Both the position numbers and the translations under genes were made by a program. Shown in pieces: positions 1-13,100 of a DNA stretch of 64,000 bases. Origin of the DNA: Scytalidium lignicola (lineage: Eukaryota > Ascomycota > Leotiomycetes); the NCBI GenBank assembly GCA_002812745.2, contig NCSJ02000189.1:1-64000 (forward strand), in the 5' to 3' direction. Position 1 is the first letter of the stretch, and every line of letters starts with the position of its first letter. The notes below the pieces were generated by a model. The model was not told the DNA's origin. It searched no databases and saw only the letters and a program-made list of their open reading frames with translations.

Positions 1-3000
1 CGGTTGGGTGTGGTTCTGTGACTCGGTATGGCATTGCTTGTGGTGGTTTTATTATATGATAGTGGTGGGTTTTGAAAGGTAGAATAGCAGTGGTAGTGGT
101 GGTGGTAGTAACAGTGTAGTGATGCTGTTAGTTATACAGTGGTAATGGTTGACAATGACTACAACAGATGGCAGCAATGTTTTATAGGATGTATGATGTA
201 TGAGTGAATCAGTGAATGGTAGCAACAAAAAAAAAAGAAGAAAATACTAAAAGTACGGACGAAGAAGAAGATGTTTCCATCTCTTTATATGAAAGGTCCC
301 TGGGCCAAGAACCAACAAGGTCACAACAGACAGGTAAACCCCAACTGAAACTGTATGACACATGGACACCTTCTGACCATGCAAAATTTCCCCAGCTTTT
401 TTCCTCTTTTAGTTTCTTACCCGTACCCACATGACAAGTCCAAAACAAAAAAAAGAGAATCTCTTGTTTTTTCCTTGAGCGTAATGGGGCGGTTAGGGGC
501 GGGTACGAAATGGACTGGGTGGTTGTGGCATTTGTCGGGGGTAATGCAAACTCTGGCAGCCAGTCGCTTAGCCATCGATAGGGTAATGCGAATTGCCCCT
601 GGACGGATCCAGGTGGAATCGCAATAATAACGTTAATCATCATCCATCATTCATGTACGAAAAGCGTATTAAATCCAACAACGTGCTCACGGCATTGGAA
701 GGCGGAAGGCGGAAGGCATCATCGACAGCAGGTGGGATTGCGTGTGCTGCAAACCCTCTGATGCCATCTAGACTGTGTATCATCGTTACAAATAGTGCTG
801 TACCTTACGTACAGTACAATAAAATCACAAATCCAGGGGCAAACCTTTGTACTTGGACTCTCACCGAATGTTCCAGTGACCAGCGATGAGTGACCAGTTG
901 ACCCATGACGACAATCCCCCGCAAAATTCAGGAGGCGGCTTGGACGGGAGAGAGTCGCTGCCGTCCGACAGGCTGACAGGGGGCAGATTATTACCTAACA
1001 CTTTCACGGTCACGGGGTGGTAAAGGTACGGAAGCAGAAGGTACGAGAGAGTCAAGTCCAAGTCCGTACAAAGATCAAAGTCCTCACTCTCTCCTCTTGT
1101 TTCGTTACTGGTAGTACGGTACTGGTACTGTACATGTATGGTAGCCACCCCTGACCATTTCCCCGCATTTCCATTCCTCGGCCCTCTTCCTTCGGTTTTT
1201 CCCTGGTGTTCCTGGAAATCGTTGCTGGAAGCAGACCATGATCTGGTGATGTCCGATGCTCAGGTCCCCCATCTCAGGGGCCGCATTTTCTTTCTTGGGA
1301 ACATGGCAGCATGGACGGGCTTAATTAACCTTAACCATATTTGAGAAATGATCTCTCATATGCTTCGCGTGACCTGAGAATAATTTTGGGAGGCACGAGT
1401 GGCAACGTGTTTTGGAAAGACAAGCAATGGCAGCTCAGTCTTCGTACTGCCGTCTGATGTATGTAAAGCAGCTCCGTGCTTTTTGCTTCATACTCGAGTG
1501 TTTTGCAAACAACTCTTACACAGGAAAAAAGGGGCTAGGTTGCATTGGACATCTCTCCATGCTGCCCTTGAAAGTCAACAAAAGAAGTGCTGATCCGTAG
1601 TCGTTTGAGGAACATCGATCTAAAAGCAGCAAGTAGTTCGCTCCAAACAAAGCAATCAAACTTAAAGCGGCTTTGGCTCACTTGGAGATCATCATCAGAC
1701 CGAAGGCACGTTGTTCGATCCACAGCAGCCGCAATACCTGTGGATTGGGGTCCACTCTAGTTACCATAACTCATATTTCTTTTTTGTCACAATTTCCTTT
1801 TTCCCTTGCTATTCTTCTCTTTTCTCTCACCATCTCTTAGTGACGCGTCGAGGTCAGTGTAGTTTCTAGCCCCTTGATATTCCACCTTTTTTATAGGATG
1901 ATGTCAACTTCGGAAAGGACAGTCTGCCTTTCTCATTTGCTAAAAGGTATCTCCTAGGAAGGACCATATCTTCATCATCTTCGAACAATTTATTTTGTCA
2001 TGTTGCCTTTTTTTCTAATTTCTAGTTTCTCCAGAAATGGGAGCTTCTTTCCAAGGAGGAGAAATGGAGAAGGATGTTTTCCATTTTTTATTCAGTTATC
2101 AAACCCTACAAGCCTGTAACTACAGCCAGGGCGTCTGCCAAATTTATTCGGGAGATATTTGGGGAATTCGCCTTCCTTTTGCTTGACTGGATCACGGTAC
2201 AGAAAAGATAACCACATTTCTCTACGTTGCTTTTGTGACCTACAGAAAAGAATGATGGCTAGCTGTTTAGTGAGCTATACTCCCTAGTGGTATATATACA
2301 GGTTACGTTGTGTAGCCCTCCCGCAGTGATGTGTGGGTCGATATTTCATTTTGCACGTCTTTCATTGAAACACGAGGATATGCTGCTCGTGGCAGATTAA
2401 CCAATTTACACGATGCTCCCAAATCACTGTGGGTGAACTTGCTGTCTTCTCTCACGCTTAGTTTGGCACTGCCCATTGTGTGTGTTTAAGACATCTTTCA
2501 GCAGTAAGATTATCACGAGCCATAGCATCAAGGTGTGCGATGCTATCTCCAGGTGTGTTAATATAAGATGCTGTCAAACTACAGTATCCTTATTCCTATC
2601 CGTCAAGCTTCCCCTAATTATGGCAAAACAAAGACCTACAATACTATGCATATTCCATCTATTTTAGATGTTTCTTGCTTTATTTTTCAGTTCGTAGTAA
2701 CGTATTTCAAGGTTGGCCTTTCTTTTTCTTACGTTACTAGAAGCTTTGCGATACACACACAAAACCTGAAAGAGAGGGAGAGAAGAAGTGTGTGTTTTGC
2801 TGAGAAATAGTTAATATAACACTATTTCAACGTGTCATAGTGTCTGGAAGTATTCGAACCTNAAAAAAAAAAAAGGTTAAAAATGGGAACATCATGAGGT
2901 GATTCAATTTCCTATAACTATTCTGCTTTTTAACATCATCCATTCACACCAATGAAACATACATCCTCATACGATCCTCGTATTTCTACAAAAAGAGAGA

Positions 3001-6000
3001 GACTTCTATAAAAATTTATCTCGAACTCTTACAACCTTCTAATCAAACTTATGGCACCATGTCTAAGTATCTGCTATCTGAACGAGGGCAGTCGGTACAT
3101 GTCAAGGCCCCATGAATACATATCTCTAATAGTATTATGAAGTTGATATTATGTTCCTGAAGAGGATATATAAATTTAGGAACTAACTTTTAGAATTTTT
3201 GTAGATAGAGCTTTCCTGCAATTCTACTATGTATCATACTAGGAAATGAACATTGATTGGTCTCCTAATTATTTGTGGAGTAATCATAGCGGTATATATT
3301 TTCTATATAGCTTTCTAGTCTGTACTTTTCCCCCATATTTCTCTCATTACGTTATTAAATCAACTGGCAGGAAAATCTTTTGCCAAAAATACCGGTGTCA
3401 AATTTTATATATTATCTCTACGTCACGCTTCATATCTACACCCTCCCAGCAAACAAGACAAACATCCACGGACAGGTGGCTGAGATGGTTACATTACTAA
3501 GTTAAGGTTTATCTTAACAACAAGTTTCTTGATCACGAAAGTGGAATGTCCCACTGTGTTCAAAAAGCGGTTTATTCCTCCTTCCTTCTTTCTTCTTCGC
3601 CTTTGTCATAGACGGTCCTCGTTATCAATAAAGATTTTTTTGCTAGGTCATACGATAAAACCAGCTTAATCGTTACAAGCATATCAATTGAAATCCAAGA
3701 ACGTGGGAGAGGCTATAGGGAAAGCTCTTTGTTCCTTTGATACCCACGTTGATGAAAGAACTGTCAAGGCCCTATCAGGCGGAACAGCTTCCTATTGGAT
3801 AGATGAGTGATTGACGCCAGGTTTTTGATATCCCTGGTGCACATGCTCCCGGGATTATTGGACCAGTGTGGTTGTAGCTCTCGTTGAAGGCAAAAATCCC
3901 GAGTCCGAGTCCGAATCCCTAGCCGTTTAAGAGAGCGGTTCCGCGGAATCTGCTGCAGAAGCACTGCTACGTCGGTTAGGAGTGAGATGTACTCCTCTTC
4001 GTAGTACTCAAATCCAAGCCTTGGAAATGTGGAGAAACGGATAGGAAACTGAGAAGGGTGGGTGAATAAAACTGGTTTTTGGTTTGGGAATATAGAGGCT
4101 CCAGTTAAAACAGGATTTCAGATTTCATTCTTCATTCTCAATTGGACAGCCAAGCTCGTCCCATGAGGTTGTTTCCAACTTGGAATACTCTGCTCTTGCT
4201 GATGGTCATTCTATTGTTTGATATTTGATGGTATGCTGCATATCTGGGCTGATTCCAACAGATAGAAGCGTTGATTCGGTTGTAACACCCTAGAACTTCG
4301 TCTGATGAATCTCAGCACCAATAACATAATATAATGTTTGCCGGCTACCCCTAATCAGTACTCCCGATCTTCGTGGGGAAATTTACAAAGTCAACGGCCA
4401 CCCCTGCTGCGTAAATTATATTTTCAACTTACAGATTCTGAGACAGTCGGAAGTACCTGTTGTCTTTGACTCTATGGATTCCTTGCNTTTTTTTTTTGTG
4501 ACGCCAAGTTCGTAAGTAGGAATTGTGGTTCGCTGTGGGGTGTGATGGTGGAAGAAGTGTGGCCGAGAAGAGCCAGAAAAGGAGAAAATAACCACATAGC
4601 TAACCACATTTTGTCACTTCAGAGGCACAACTGGAACTGGACCTGTGAGAAAGTTTTATTTTGACCAGTCTTAAGCACGTCGGTCCGTCTCAAGCACAGG
4701 GCGAAGCTTACACGTCAGGATTTGACGTCCTGCTCATATGACTTGTCTGTCGTTGCCCAACCTTAAGAACTGCTACTTGTGTAACGCCGACCAAAACCCA
4801 ATGGACCATGAACGGCGCCACCAACAAGTGCCAAGGAGCCCAACTCACATCAGCACCAATGTCTGAAGCTTATCTGAGAACCAGTTGAAGAGGAGATGTG
4901 TCGGTCTGGGAAAAGTGACTCAGTTTTGTGGCCCACATTCACTTGCCTTGTATTAGAGCTCATGGTTCCAAGATGCATTCATATCCCTCACTTCCAACTT
5001 TTTAACCGAGCTGGACTCTTGAAGATATCAAATCTTATCAATTTGCCCTCGTGTTTGATTCACTCCACTTAATAGGGGTAAGTTGAAAAGAAGATAGCAT
5101 GGCACCCACGTTGCTTTCTTATCTTTTCTTATAATCTCAACATTTTTGGCTTTCATTTCCTAAGTAAATGAGCAATGTTGGAATGATTCATTCCAAGTTC
5201 CTGTATCACACCTTGTTTAGGAGGCAATCCTCCCCATCTCCTCCATACCCGTTATGTCTGTGAGAGAAGAAATTGGCAAGGATTCATAAGTATTGAGAAA
5301 TAGAGATTAATGAATCACCTTACCACTTAGAGAATACCGCATCCCACACTGCCTCAATTACTACTCATTCGTGGCATTGTGTTATATGGTGCCCGATTGG
5401 TGGGCAATTCGTGTTGCAACTACGACCTTACAGACCCTGCAAGTATATATGCAAGCAATATTGCATCAAGTATCGTATCATGATTCTTGACTGAAGTATC
5501 TCTAGTCACTTGACCCAATGACTCTGTAAGTTGTAAATGGCCCAGAAACAATTGGGTAGAAGAGATGGAGATAATGTTTACCCACATGACGTACAATCAT
5601 GGAGGCTTAGGTGAGATCCTATGAAATAAATTGGATATGCCTTCTCGCAAGTTTAACTAAATCAGTATCATGCGAGACGGAGAATTTGAGGGGGTGTTGC
5701 TTTCTCATCAACCTACCAGAGTCAGAGAGTCAGTTCAAAACAATCACATCGCCCCCGATAACACAACATCACACCATTACACTTCCCCAGAATTGCTACC
5801 CTGTGGCCCAGGAACAATGAAGGGTATGGATTAAACGGTCAGGTCGACATCGAGGCCCAAGAACCTCGCTCATGCAGTGCTCCAGACCAAATGCCCCCTC
5901 CCCATCTAGCGAAATGTTGTACCCCTATAAACTTGGAAACCTTGTCGGATAGGTCAGGGCTGAGACAAAATAAAGTGACAGAAGTACCATACACTCTAAG

Positions 6001-6574
6001 GAATCCAGCTCATGATAATTTCCTAACTCCTGGAATATGATAAGTGACAATTTTGGAAATCTGAAGTGTCACAGAAGCACTTCAAGATCTTGCGCACAGC
6101 GTCGGAAAGGAGGATCTGCCCGCATTCCAGCAGCAACATACATGTCATGTACCACAACAGTTGTTCGTATGTAAGATTCAAAGATGCACCTCTATAGCCA
6201 CGCCGAGAAGAAAATTTGGGGCCATGCGGATTAATGTCAGCAAGTGATGCACACGCGGGAAGGAATACATCGGTAATACAATACTCTCAAAAATCAGACC
6301 AACTCAATGTCGATTCTCGTACAATTCAGTCTGGAAATAGATATGTGCATGGAATGTTCCGAACCTTCGAGCCCTTTAAGGCAAAGATGAAAAATGAAAA
6401 ATCCTTTCTGAAGAATACAAATTTTGGAGACGAGGTCAACCATCTTCGTGCCTCGTACCTTCTCGATCCATCTAATATGAAATGCACCCACAAAGTTTCC
6501 TGTGCAATCTCCTGGATTGGCCCATTTTCTAACCGACGTAGCTTTTGTTGGCAAGAAGGACAGTCCATCCTGTA
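1..6574. other. Gene-poor AT-rich intergenic region
   Basis: No reading frame here has convincing protein character: all are short, overlap on both strands and lack recognisable domains. The stretch starts with a GTG/GTA-rich repeat patch (about 85-112). It contains a GTAC-rich palindrome cluster near 798-817 and 1111-1135, and two ambiguous bases beside homopolymers (2862 before an A run, 4487 before a T run). I see no transposase, reverse transcriptase or long terminal repeat, but strongly decayed repeats could not be recognised by eye. Confidence 0.5.
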
Positions 6575-6953
6575 TCATGCTACCTGTGGTCTACCGTCGT
6601 GGTTGCCACCTTTGCTACCGTTCCTTCCGTGTTTGGCCGAGCTACCACTAGAGAAGCTGTTTTTTTCAAGTGCTTGAGTTGTCCTGGTACCATCGCACTG
6701 GTAACATGGTATTCCTATTAGACCTGCCCCTCGACAACTTTTACATGCCGCTACGCTGGAGAGCAGGTGATTGTCAGTACTGCTGATGTTCTGCTTCCAC
6801 TTCTTGACTTATTTTAGACCAACAAAGGGTATGACAGAAAAGAAAAGAAAAGGAAAAATATAATCACCTTCGAGCATTTCCCATACAATGGGGACAGTTC
6901 TCGTAGTTGACTCCTTGAACACAGGAAGGATTGGAGCAATTCTGAAAAGCCAT
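6575..6953 (-). CDS. Small cysteine-rich DnaJ-type zinc-ribbon protein
   Basis: Two exons on the minus strand, 6953-6868 and 6755-6575, are joined across a 112-nt intron with a GTGATT donor and a CTCCAG acceptor. They encode 88 residues. The N-terminal exon starts MAFQNCSNPSC and carries CPHC. The second exon carries CKSCRGAG and CYQCDG, spaced like the CxxCxGxG zinc-binding repeats of the DnaJ central domain. The tail is Gly/Ser/His-rich. The cysteine pairs span the splice junction in frame, which supports the model. There is no J domain and no signal peptide, so this is not a DnaJ co-chaperone. It may be a small zinc-binding protein, function unknown. The 3' end is less certain: the sequence just before the TGA (CAG/GTAGCA) could also act as a donor for another exon. 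Confidence 0.6.
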
Positions 6954-8225
6954 GGCCGTGTGAGAAGATACCAAAAACAGGAAGCAGACAGAAGCAGACA
7001 GAAGGTGATATTATCTATTTAAATATATATAAAACAAAAATATGCTTCTCGTTGCCGAACTAGTCAGGCAGTGATAGCTGACAGAGGAGCCACTTTCAAA
7101 CAGCTTCTCCAGGAAGCTGTATACTCATTGGAGAGGAATAGCAACTGGAAAGATACCCGTATTATATACTCTTTTCCAAACAACTACCCTTCATCTCCGG
7201 CCGTACATATTCCAACCAGGTGGAGGCGTATAAATAGCAGACATAAAGAACACGCGGCCCATTCAGGATTAACCATACCAAGAGATTCCGAGGCAAGTTG
7301 GATATTTCCCCCGGACGTAAAAGAAAAAAACCCTCCTCACCGCTCCAGCAAAGAGGAGGTGTTGCGTACCCTGCGATTGGAGCACTTGCTACGTCAATGT
7401 CAGACTGGGTATGCATAGCAGCATGAGGGATGGTAGAGCACAAGACGAGTCTGTTGTGGCACTGCTAGCCCTCGAGCAGCATGTGCTCATCATAGTGCAG
7501 GAGCTTTGTTTGAACTTTCCCTACGATCACTTGAGAACAGATCTTAGGCGACACGACAGGTCATGTTTCACCACATAAGCGCGTGTAGTTATTATTGTGT
7601 AGAAGTGATCCTTCCTGGTGGTGCTTCTCTCCGCTAAATGGTTGTCTGTACTGTTTTGCCCATGCAACAAATCCTCCGGCACTCTTGAAGTCACGATCCG
7701 GGCATGCTTGGTTTCATGTACGAGATGTTAGTTAAAACTTGGTTATGGCATTCAAACTTAATATCTTTTTAAAAAAAAAACCTATTCGACAAATGTATCG
7801 TATGAACTGCATTCTAATCTATTAGTTACATACAAGATTCCTTAGTCTAGTTAACCGGATAAGGCATTTATTGTAATAATTTACTAGGGATGGTTCCAGG
7901 TAGTGATATAAATTGTAGACTTATTATATGATCCATAAGTTATGCAGAGATACGTATGTTGCTGCTAACTGGAGTAAGTTCTGGTTCAACTATTAAATTA
8001 ACATGTTGGAAAAAGATAAGTAGACCAAGGCAGAGCACTCTGTAACAGAAAACCTTTACTCCAGCCCCAAGAACGCCTACTCTAAAGGCTAGATAACCTG
8101 CGCAATTTGACTTCCATACCTCCGATCACTCCAAAGCTCCTCATTCCCTCTGTCTACTCCATCAATCCAACAATGATCACGTGTAACAGAGCACCATGAG
8201 AAAAAGACCAAGATTTCTATCACCA
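6954..8225. other. Intergenic region, promoter of the small zinc-ribbon gene
   Basis: About 1.3 kb without a supportable gene. It holds the upstream region of the minus-strand zinc-ribbon gene, including an AT-rich stretch at 7010-7045. A TATAAATAG-like element lies near 7228 but is not tied to any gene. The 3' flank of the FHA gene lies at the right end. Short frames at 7071-7443 overlap on both strands and have no recognisable features. Confidence 0.4.
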
Positions 8226-10147
8226 CTAAAGCTCTGGTGCCGTTGCCACCAGGACACTGAAGAGCCCGATCCCTCCGAGAGCAACCCAACCTGCTATTTC
8301 AGCAACGCTCTTCAGTTTCTTCATTGGCCGCTGATATGGTGAATCAGATTCAGTTGATTGTACCCTAGAAGGTGCCAAATTCGGGAGCTCATCCTCTACC
8401 GAATCCGAGATAAGGTCAATTTTGCGCTTCTTCGTAGAGCTATCTACAGCAGAAACACAGTCTATGATATCATTTATACTGACTTTAGACCTGTGAGGTT
8501 GGGTTGCTGTAGAGTCGAGTTTTGTCGGGATAGCTCGTGCTGGTTCAACCGAGCTGTTGGATGAGGTTGTTAGTTGTTTGCTTTTGTTGAACGTGACCGC
8601 GCTTGTCATGTCAAACTCGGAATTTGGTGGTTGTTCTGCAACTGTGTGATATCCATAGAATGGGGCTGGGGAGAATTCACGCTCCATTGGTGGATCAATT
8701 TCATTGTGATGAAACTGATCATGCTCAGGAGCAGTAGCTTTTGCATGCTTCAAAAGAGTCTCCTTATTTTCTGCCCAAGCATCAAAAAACTCCTTCTTTT
8801 CTGACATATTGTCGGTAATGTTTGAGCCGACCTCTTCCCAGAGTCTACCAGGGCTTTGAAGAGAACTCGGGAGATCAGACTTAGCCATGGCTGCAAGTGA
8901 ATAGGACCCATACCTGATGTGTTGAGGAGGCATGACCACTTCCGGCAGTTTTGTAGGTAAGACTTCATGTAAATCATCGGTCCCAGCTACAGACTTGTAG
9001 GATTCGTCCGGTCTAGCATTCAACTTATCGGCACTTGCTTGTAGCCAGGGATTATCCACAGAAGATTGACTTTCGTCCGACAGGTCCTGTATATCTTCCA
9101 GTTTAGCATCAGGATCGTATGATTTGTCTTCAATTTCGTCGTCTGAGATCTCCTCGGGTACCTCAAAGCGGATTCCATAGCTATTCTGAGCAGAAGGCTG
9201 TGTCCCGTTGCTCTCGGAAATGGAAGCTGTTATGTTTAGATTAGATTCAGAATATTCAATAATCTCTGAATCTTGAATAGTGGGGCCTGTTGCTTGCTCT
9301 TCGAGATCTTCAATCTCATTTGCCATTATGTCCTCAGATTCAGAGTCAGATAGTTCACTTTCAGCAACCTCTGATCTTTGATCCTCATCAGAGGAAGCTA
9401 TAATTTCTTCGTCGTCGCTGTCAATTATTATGTGATCCCTGATATCATTGGCAGTCAAGAGAGAGGTGCTGGATTCAGCACGGGCATTTTGTGTGCTAGT
9501 CACTTTAGTCACGAACACCTCCTCTACAATCGATGAAGCATCAGAAGAGTCCTCCATATCAGCCTTCTGCTTGTCTTCATCACTAGTGATATTGTATGGT
9601 TCGTCTTCGATATCCGATGACGGAGGAAGCGTAAAAGTGTTAGAGTGTGAGGTTCTAAAGGACAGAAATATTAGTCTCTATTCGAATCTAGGATATGTTT
9701 TAGATCTTACTTATCATGGAAATCTATAGACACTTCAAAGCTGCATGGTGGGAAAGTCTCTCCGTTACGAGCAACAGGAGCACCGAAGACCACCGTATCT
9801 CCAGGATTAAGTGGTGTCGGAATCAAGCGGTCCACTTGAGTTCCGTTCAAAAAGGTTCCGTGGAGCGAACCGATATCTTTCAACATAATGGACTAGTAAA
9901 TTGTTAGTAGAGTTTAAACTTGTAAGCCTAGTAAACCTTACATCAATATCAGGGCTGATATATATCTCTGCATGGTTCCGGGACATGACTGGGGAATCAA
10001 ACCATGCGTTATCCTTCGCAGCAACAATTCCTTTATTAAGACTCTTTGAGGCTCTTCCAATCTTATAGGAAACGCAGGAAGGTCGGAAGCGGAGAGTTCG
10101 GACCGCGGGTTGTATATGCGTATCTAGAGAGGTAAACTCGACCTTGG
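8226..10147 (-). CDS. FHA-domain protein with C-terminal membrane tail
   Basis: At least three minus-strand exons are visible: 10147-9942, 9892-9711 and 9654-8226. The introns have GTAAGG/GTAAGA donors and TAG acceptors. Together they give about 604 residues. The first 130 or so form a forkhead-associated domain: GRASKS, SRNHAEIYIS, DIGSLHGTFLNG and PGDTVVFG match the phosphothreonine-binding core (Arg, Ser-Arg-Asn-His). A long acidic Ser/Asp/Glu-rich disordered segment follows. The protein ends with a hydrophobic stretch (GWVALGGIGLFSVLVATAP) just before the stop, after basic residues (KKLK), as in a tail-anchored protein. The architecture recalls SLMAP/Far10 proteins of STRIPAK, but I see no long coiled coil, so identity is open. 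The true start is not resolved: in-frame stops lie upstream of the acceptor at 10148, so a short first exon is expected further right. Confidence 0.8.
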
Positions 10148-13100
10148 CTATTATTCAAAGGTTAAGATCAGCTATCATGAACAAGAAGATGGTTTGAAAA
10201 AACCAAATCATAACGGGATAGATAATGTATAACAGGTTTAGAGCGAGGCTTCAAGTACAGCCTAGCTCCTGCCCGCGGATACCTTGTGGGCCGTTCTTAG
10301 AAACCTTCGAGATATGTTACATACCTTGAAAATCCGGTAGCCAGCCCATATTGACAAATAATGCACCTTCTCGGGATCGTAGAAAAGTATGAAGTTCGAG
10401 TGTAGACCTGCTTTAGCCTAGAGTTGTAGTCTTTGATGCAAGGTGGTACAAATCGGCTGATGCGTTGGCCGAGATGAAACAGTTGCGAATCTCGATTCAA
10501 AGGTGAGCTGGACAGGGGTAACCTGCTCGATGCCGGATCACTGCCACTGGAAGTCTTACTATACTGTGCGTGAATCCCACGAGAGATAGCAAAATACTAT
10601 CTTGGAGGTGGATGAGGATGATGAGACGGAAAGAGTCAGGTTAATGAGGCAGGAGGGGTAAGAACCCAAAGTCGAAGTAGGCAGCACCAGGCAATGGCTC
10701 ATTGGTTCGCGCTAGGATGAACCGAGCTCTCGATAACTAAGTCACCCTTTGTTCTTAACGCCCCAGAGCCTCAAACTGACAAAACTATTATTCTATATAA
10801 ATTTAACTATTGGCTTATTTCACTTGTCCGATGTGACCTTGCGCATCAATAATCTGTGATTCATAGTTATCTCCGAAGACGCCCTCTTCCTCAGGACTCA
10901 AGAGAGCTCCGAGCCTTATCACGTTATCGTTATCGCACTATCTTAGCCCCGCCAATGGTGGGTCTGCATGCTAAATTAAGACCACAGGGCTAACATTAGA
11001 GTATGAAAACGGTCAATAATATAATTACCCCATACTTCGATTTGATCACACAGGTTATTGATACGAATTAGGATGGACAATGTTGTATTTCAGCAATGCA
11101 CGTAACCAGTATTGATACGAATACCATTAGACTGAATTGAATTTGTATAGTACCTTTTATAAAGTTCTATTATTTAGTGCTGCACTCCCATTTCACTTGA
11201 ACAACGGAATACTGCAATTATTGATGACAGATTCATGGTCAATCATGTTCACATATCAATAGAGTTGTACCTATCAACGAGTCACGTCCGTCACCTATCA
11301 TGCCCTGAATTATATTGTTTTCCAGATCTAAGAGGCACTCGAGAGCTCTCCCAATTTCCAAGCATTTCGAATAGCTTTCCGAATACGCATTTAGTTTATG
11401 TTATTATCCAATTTTGGACTGGCCACTGAGAGCATATCTGTTGGAATTACTGATACACTGTTGCAACAACTTCTTTGCTACAGTGGAGTAAGGGTAAGCC
11501 AGAACACTCCCCCCACAACAAGTTTTGATAAAATTCGGTTAAGGAATTTGGAATTCGAATCATAAACCCACCAGCTCGATTGCAAACACTGCTTCTGAGA
11601 TAGCTCAATGTTTACATCGGCTCAGGACAGAGCTTGGGGGGGATTTATTTGCATACAATGATTGCATCGTCGGACTTGATAGATAAACCGGTGCATCGAG
11701 TTTATTCTTCCCCAGCTACAGAGTAAGATTTCCTACATACCACTATTTTCTGTGGTACTGCTAGTTAAATGCGTTAGTAAAGGACATGAAAAAGGCATGG
11801 AGATAACAATTTATTGATCGTAAGCGCAAATAAACATATTTGGCCAGGAATATGGGCTGAGGTATATCAATTAGGCCTGTATTCACACTATATCATATTG
11901 CTGTAGTGCTCCTGTGCAGTGTCAGTTGATCCTTCTTGATATCTCAATTTCATGTCACAATATGGTTTAGGCCTGGCGCTGATGACCATTAAGTCCACCT
12001 CAATAAGCCCAGGAAGGAGAAAGCAAGGAATTGTTTGAAATAAAAGAGCGAAATGCTTGGAGTTCTGTACTGTACAAAACCAGGGGGCTGGGGAGTAGGA
12101 GTGAAGAACCGGATTATTGAGATATTTAGCGTCATCAAGTTGATCGATTCTAAGATGGATACGGAGTACCGGTACTGTATAGGTTGGGTAACTAGAGGGC
12201 GATCCTTCGGATTTTCCGGGCAACTTTGGGCAGCATTTTTGAGGATAATGTGTTGAGTCTTTGATAAGTTATTTATTTTCCTCCGAGAACAGCGTATGAC
12301 GTCAAATCCAATTAGAATCGTTATCACTAAAGGCTTCCTAAAGGAGAAGACCTAGATTTATGAGCTATTGGACTAGACTAAGAGTCGCCGTAACATTGTA
12401 CGGATACGGCCCTTTTTAAATCTAGCTTTGGAGCATGAACACTGGTATTGGTCCATATCACTTGTATTTTAACCTTCACGGTTTCTGACGAGTGGTTCGT
12501 AGGGCTCGTCTAGAGCAGAGGTGCATCAGCTGAGAAAGGATCAGACCTCCGCTTGCCATGTTGGAAAAAAAGGGGGCTGGACGCTACGGTATGAGCAGAA
12601 GCGGTATCCATGACAACGCTTTGTTTATCGGCATCCGAGACCGCCTGGCGGCTCTTCGTTTGGTGGAGCTGGGTGCCGCCCACCAGCCTAAGTCATACCA
12701 GGCCTAGTGCTCGAGGACCCTGCAGGCTTCTTTTCCCCTCCAAGGACGAAAGTGCGCCGGGGACTCTCACTCTCTCTCTACAATGTACATCACCCATCAT
12801 CGGGAGCAAATATAATGATTTTCAGAGCAAATCTGTTGACATCAGCCGCAGGTGCTTTTGTGGCGAAATGCTCTTGCCCTATTCGCTCGAAAAGACTGCA
12901 TTATTTATGCGGAAGTATGTTGCTTTAGCTGCTTTTGCGGGCTGCAGTCATGCGAGTCTTGTGGACGAATTTCGCTCTTCAGTGGTTCTTACTTCCGTAC
13001 AGAACTGAACACTGCCCCTCCAGCGTGGCTAGTCATGCCACCCAGAAGCCTGCCCACCGAAAAAAAGCATGGTTGCAGTAGTCNAAAAAAGTAAATGCTA

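Noticed and set aside
1666..1731. tRNA-like segment with a TTCGATCC box and GCGGCT/AGCCGC ends
   Set aside because: It is too short for a tRNA, the T stem does not pair, and the A-box match is poor.
2845..2862. GGTTCGAA-like B box on the minus strand
   Set aside because: It is flanked by a homopolymer and an N, with no cloverleaf partner sequence upstream.
3764..3964. 66-codon minus-strand frame with GAGTCC hexamer echoes
   Set aside because: Short, no domain, no flanking exon; insufficient evidence.
6216..6677. 153-codon plus-strand frame
   Set aside because: It overlaps the 3' part of the minus-strand zinc-ribbon gene, which has a better model, and has no recognisable feature.
12610..13008. 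132-codon open frame
   Set aside because: No domain, unusual composition, overlapping frames in other phases and no start context. Likely chance.
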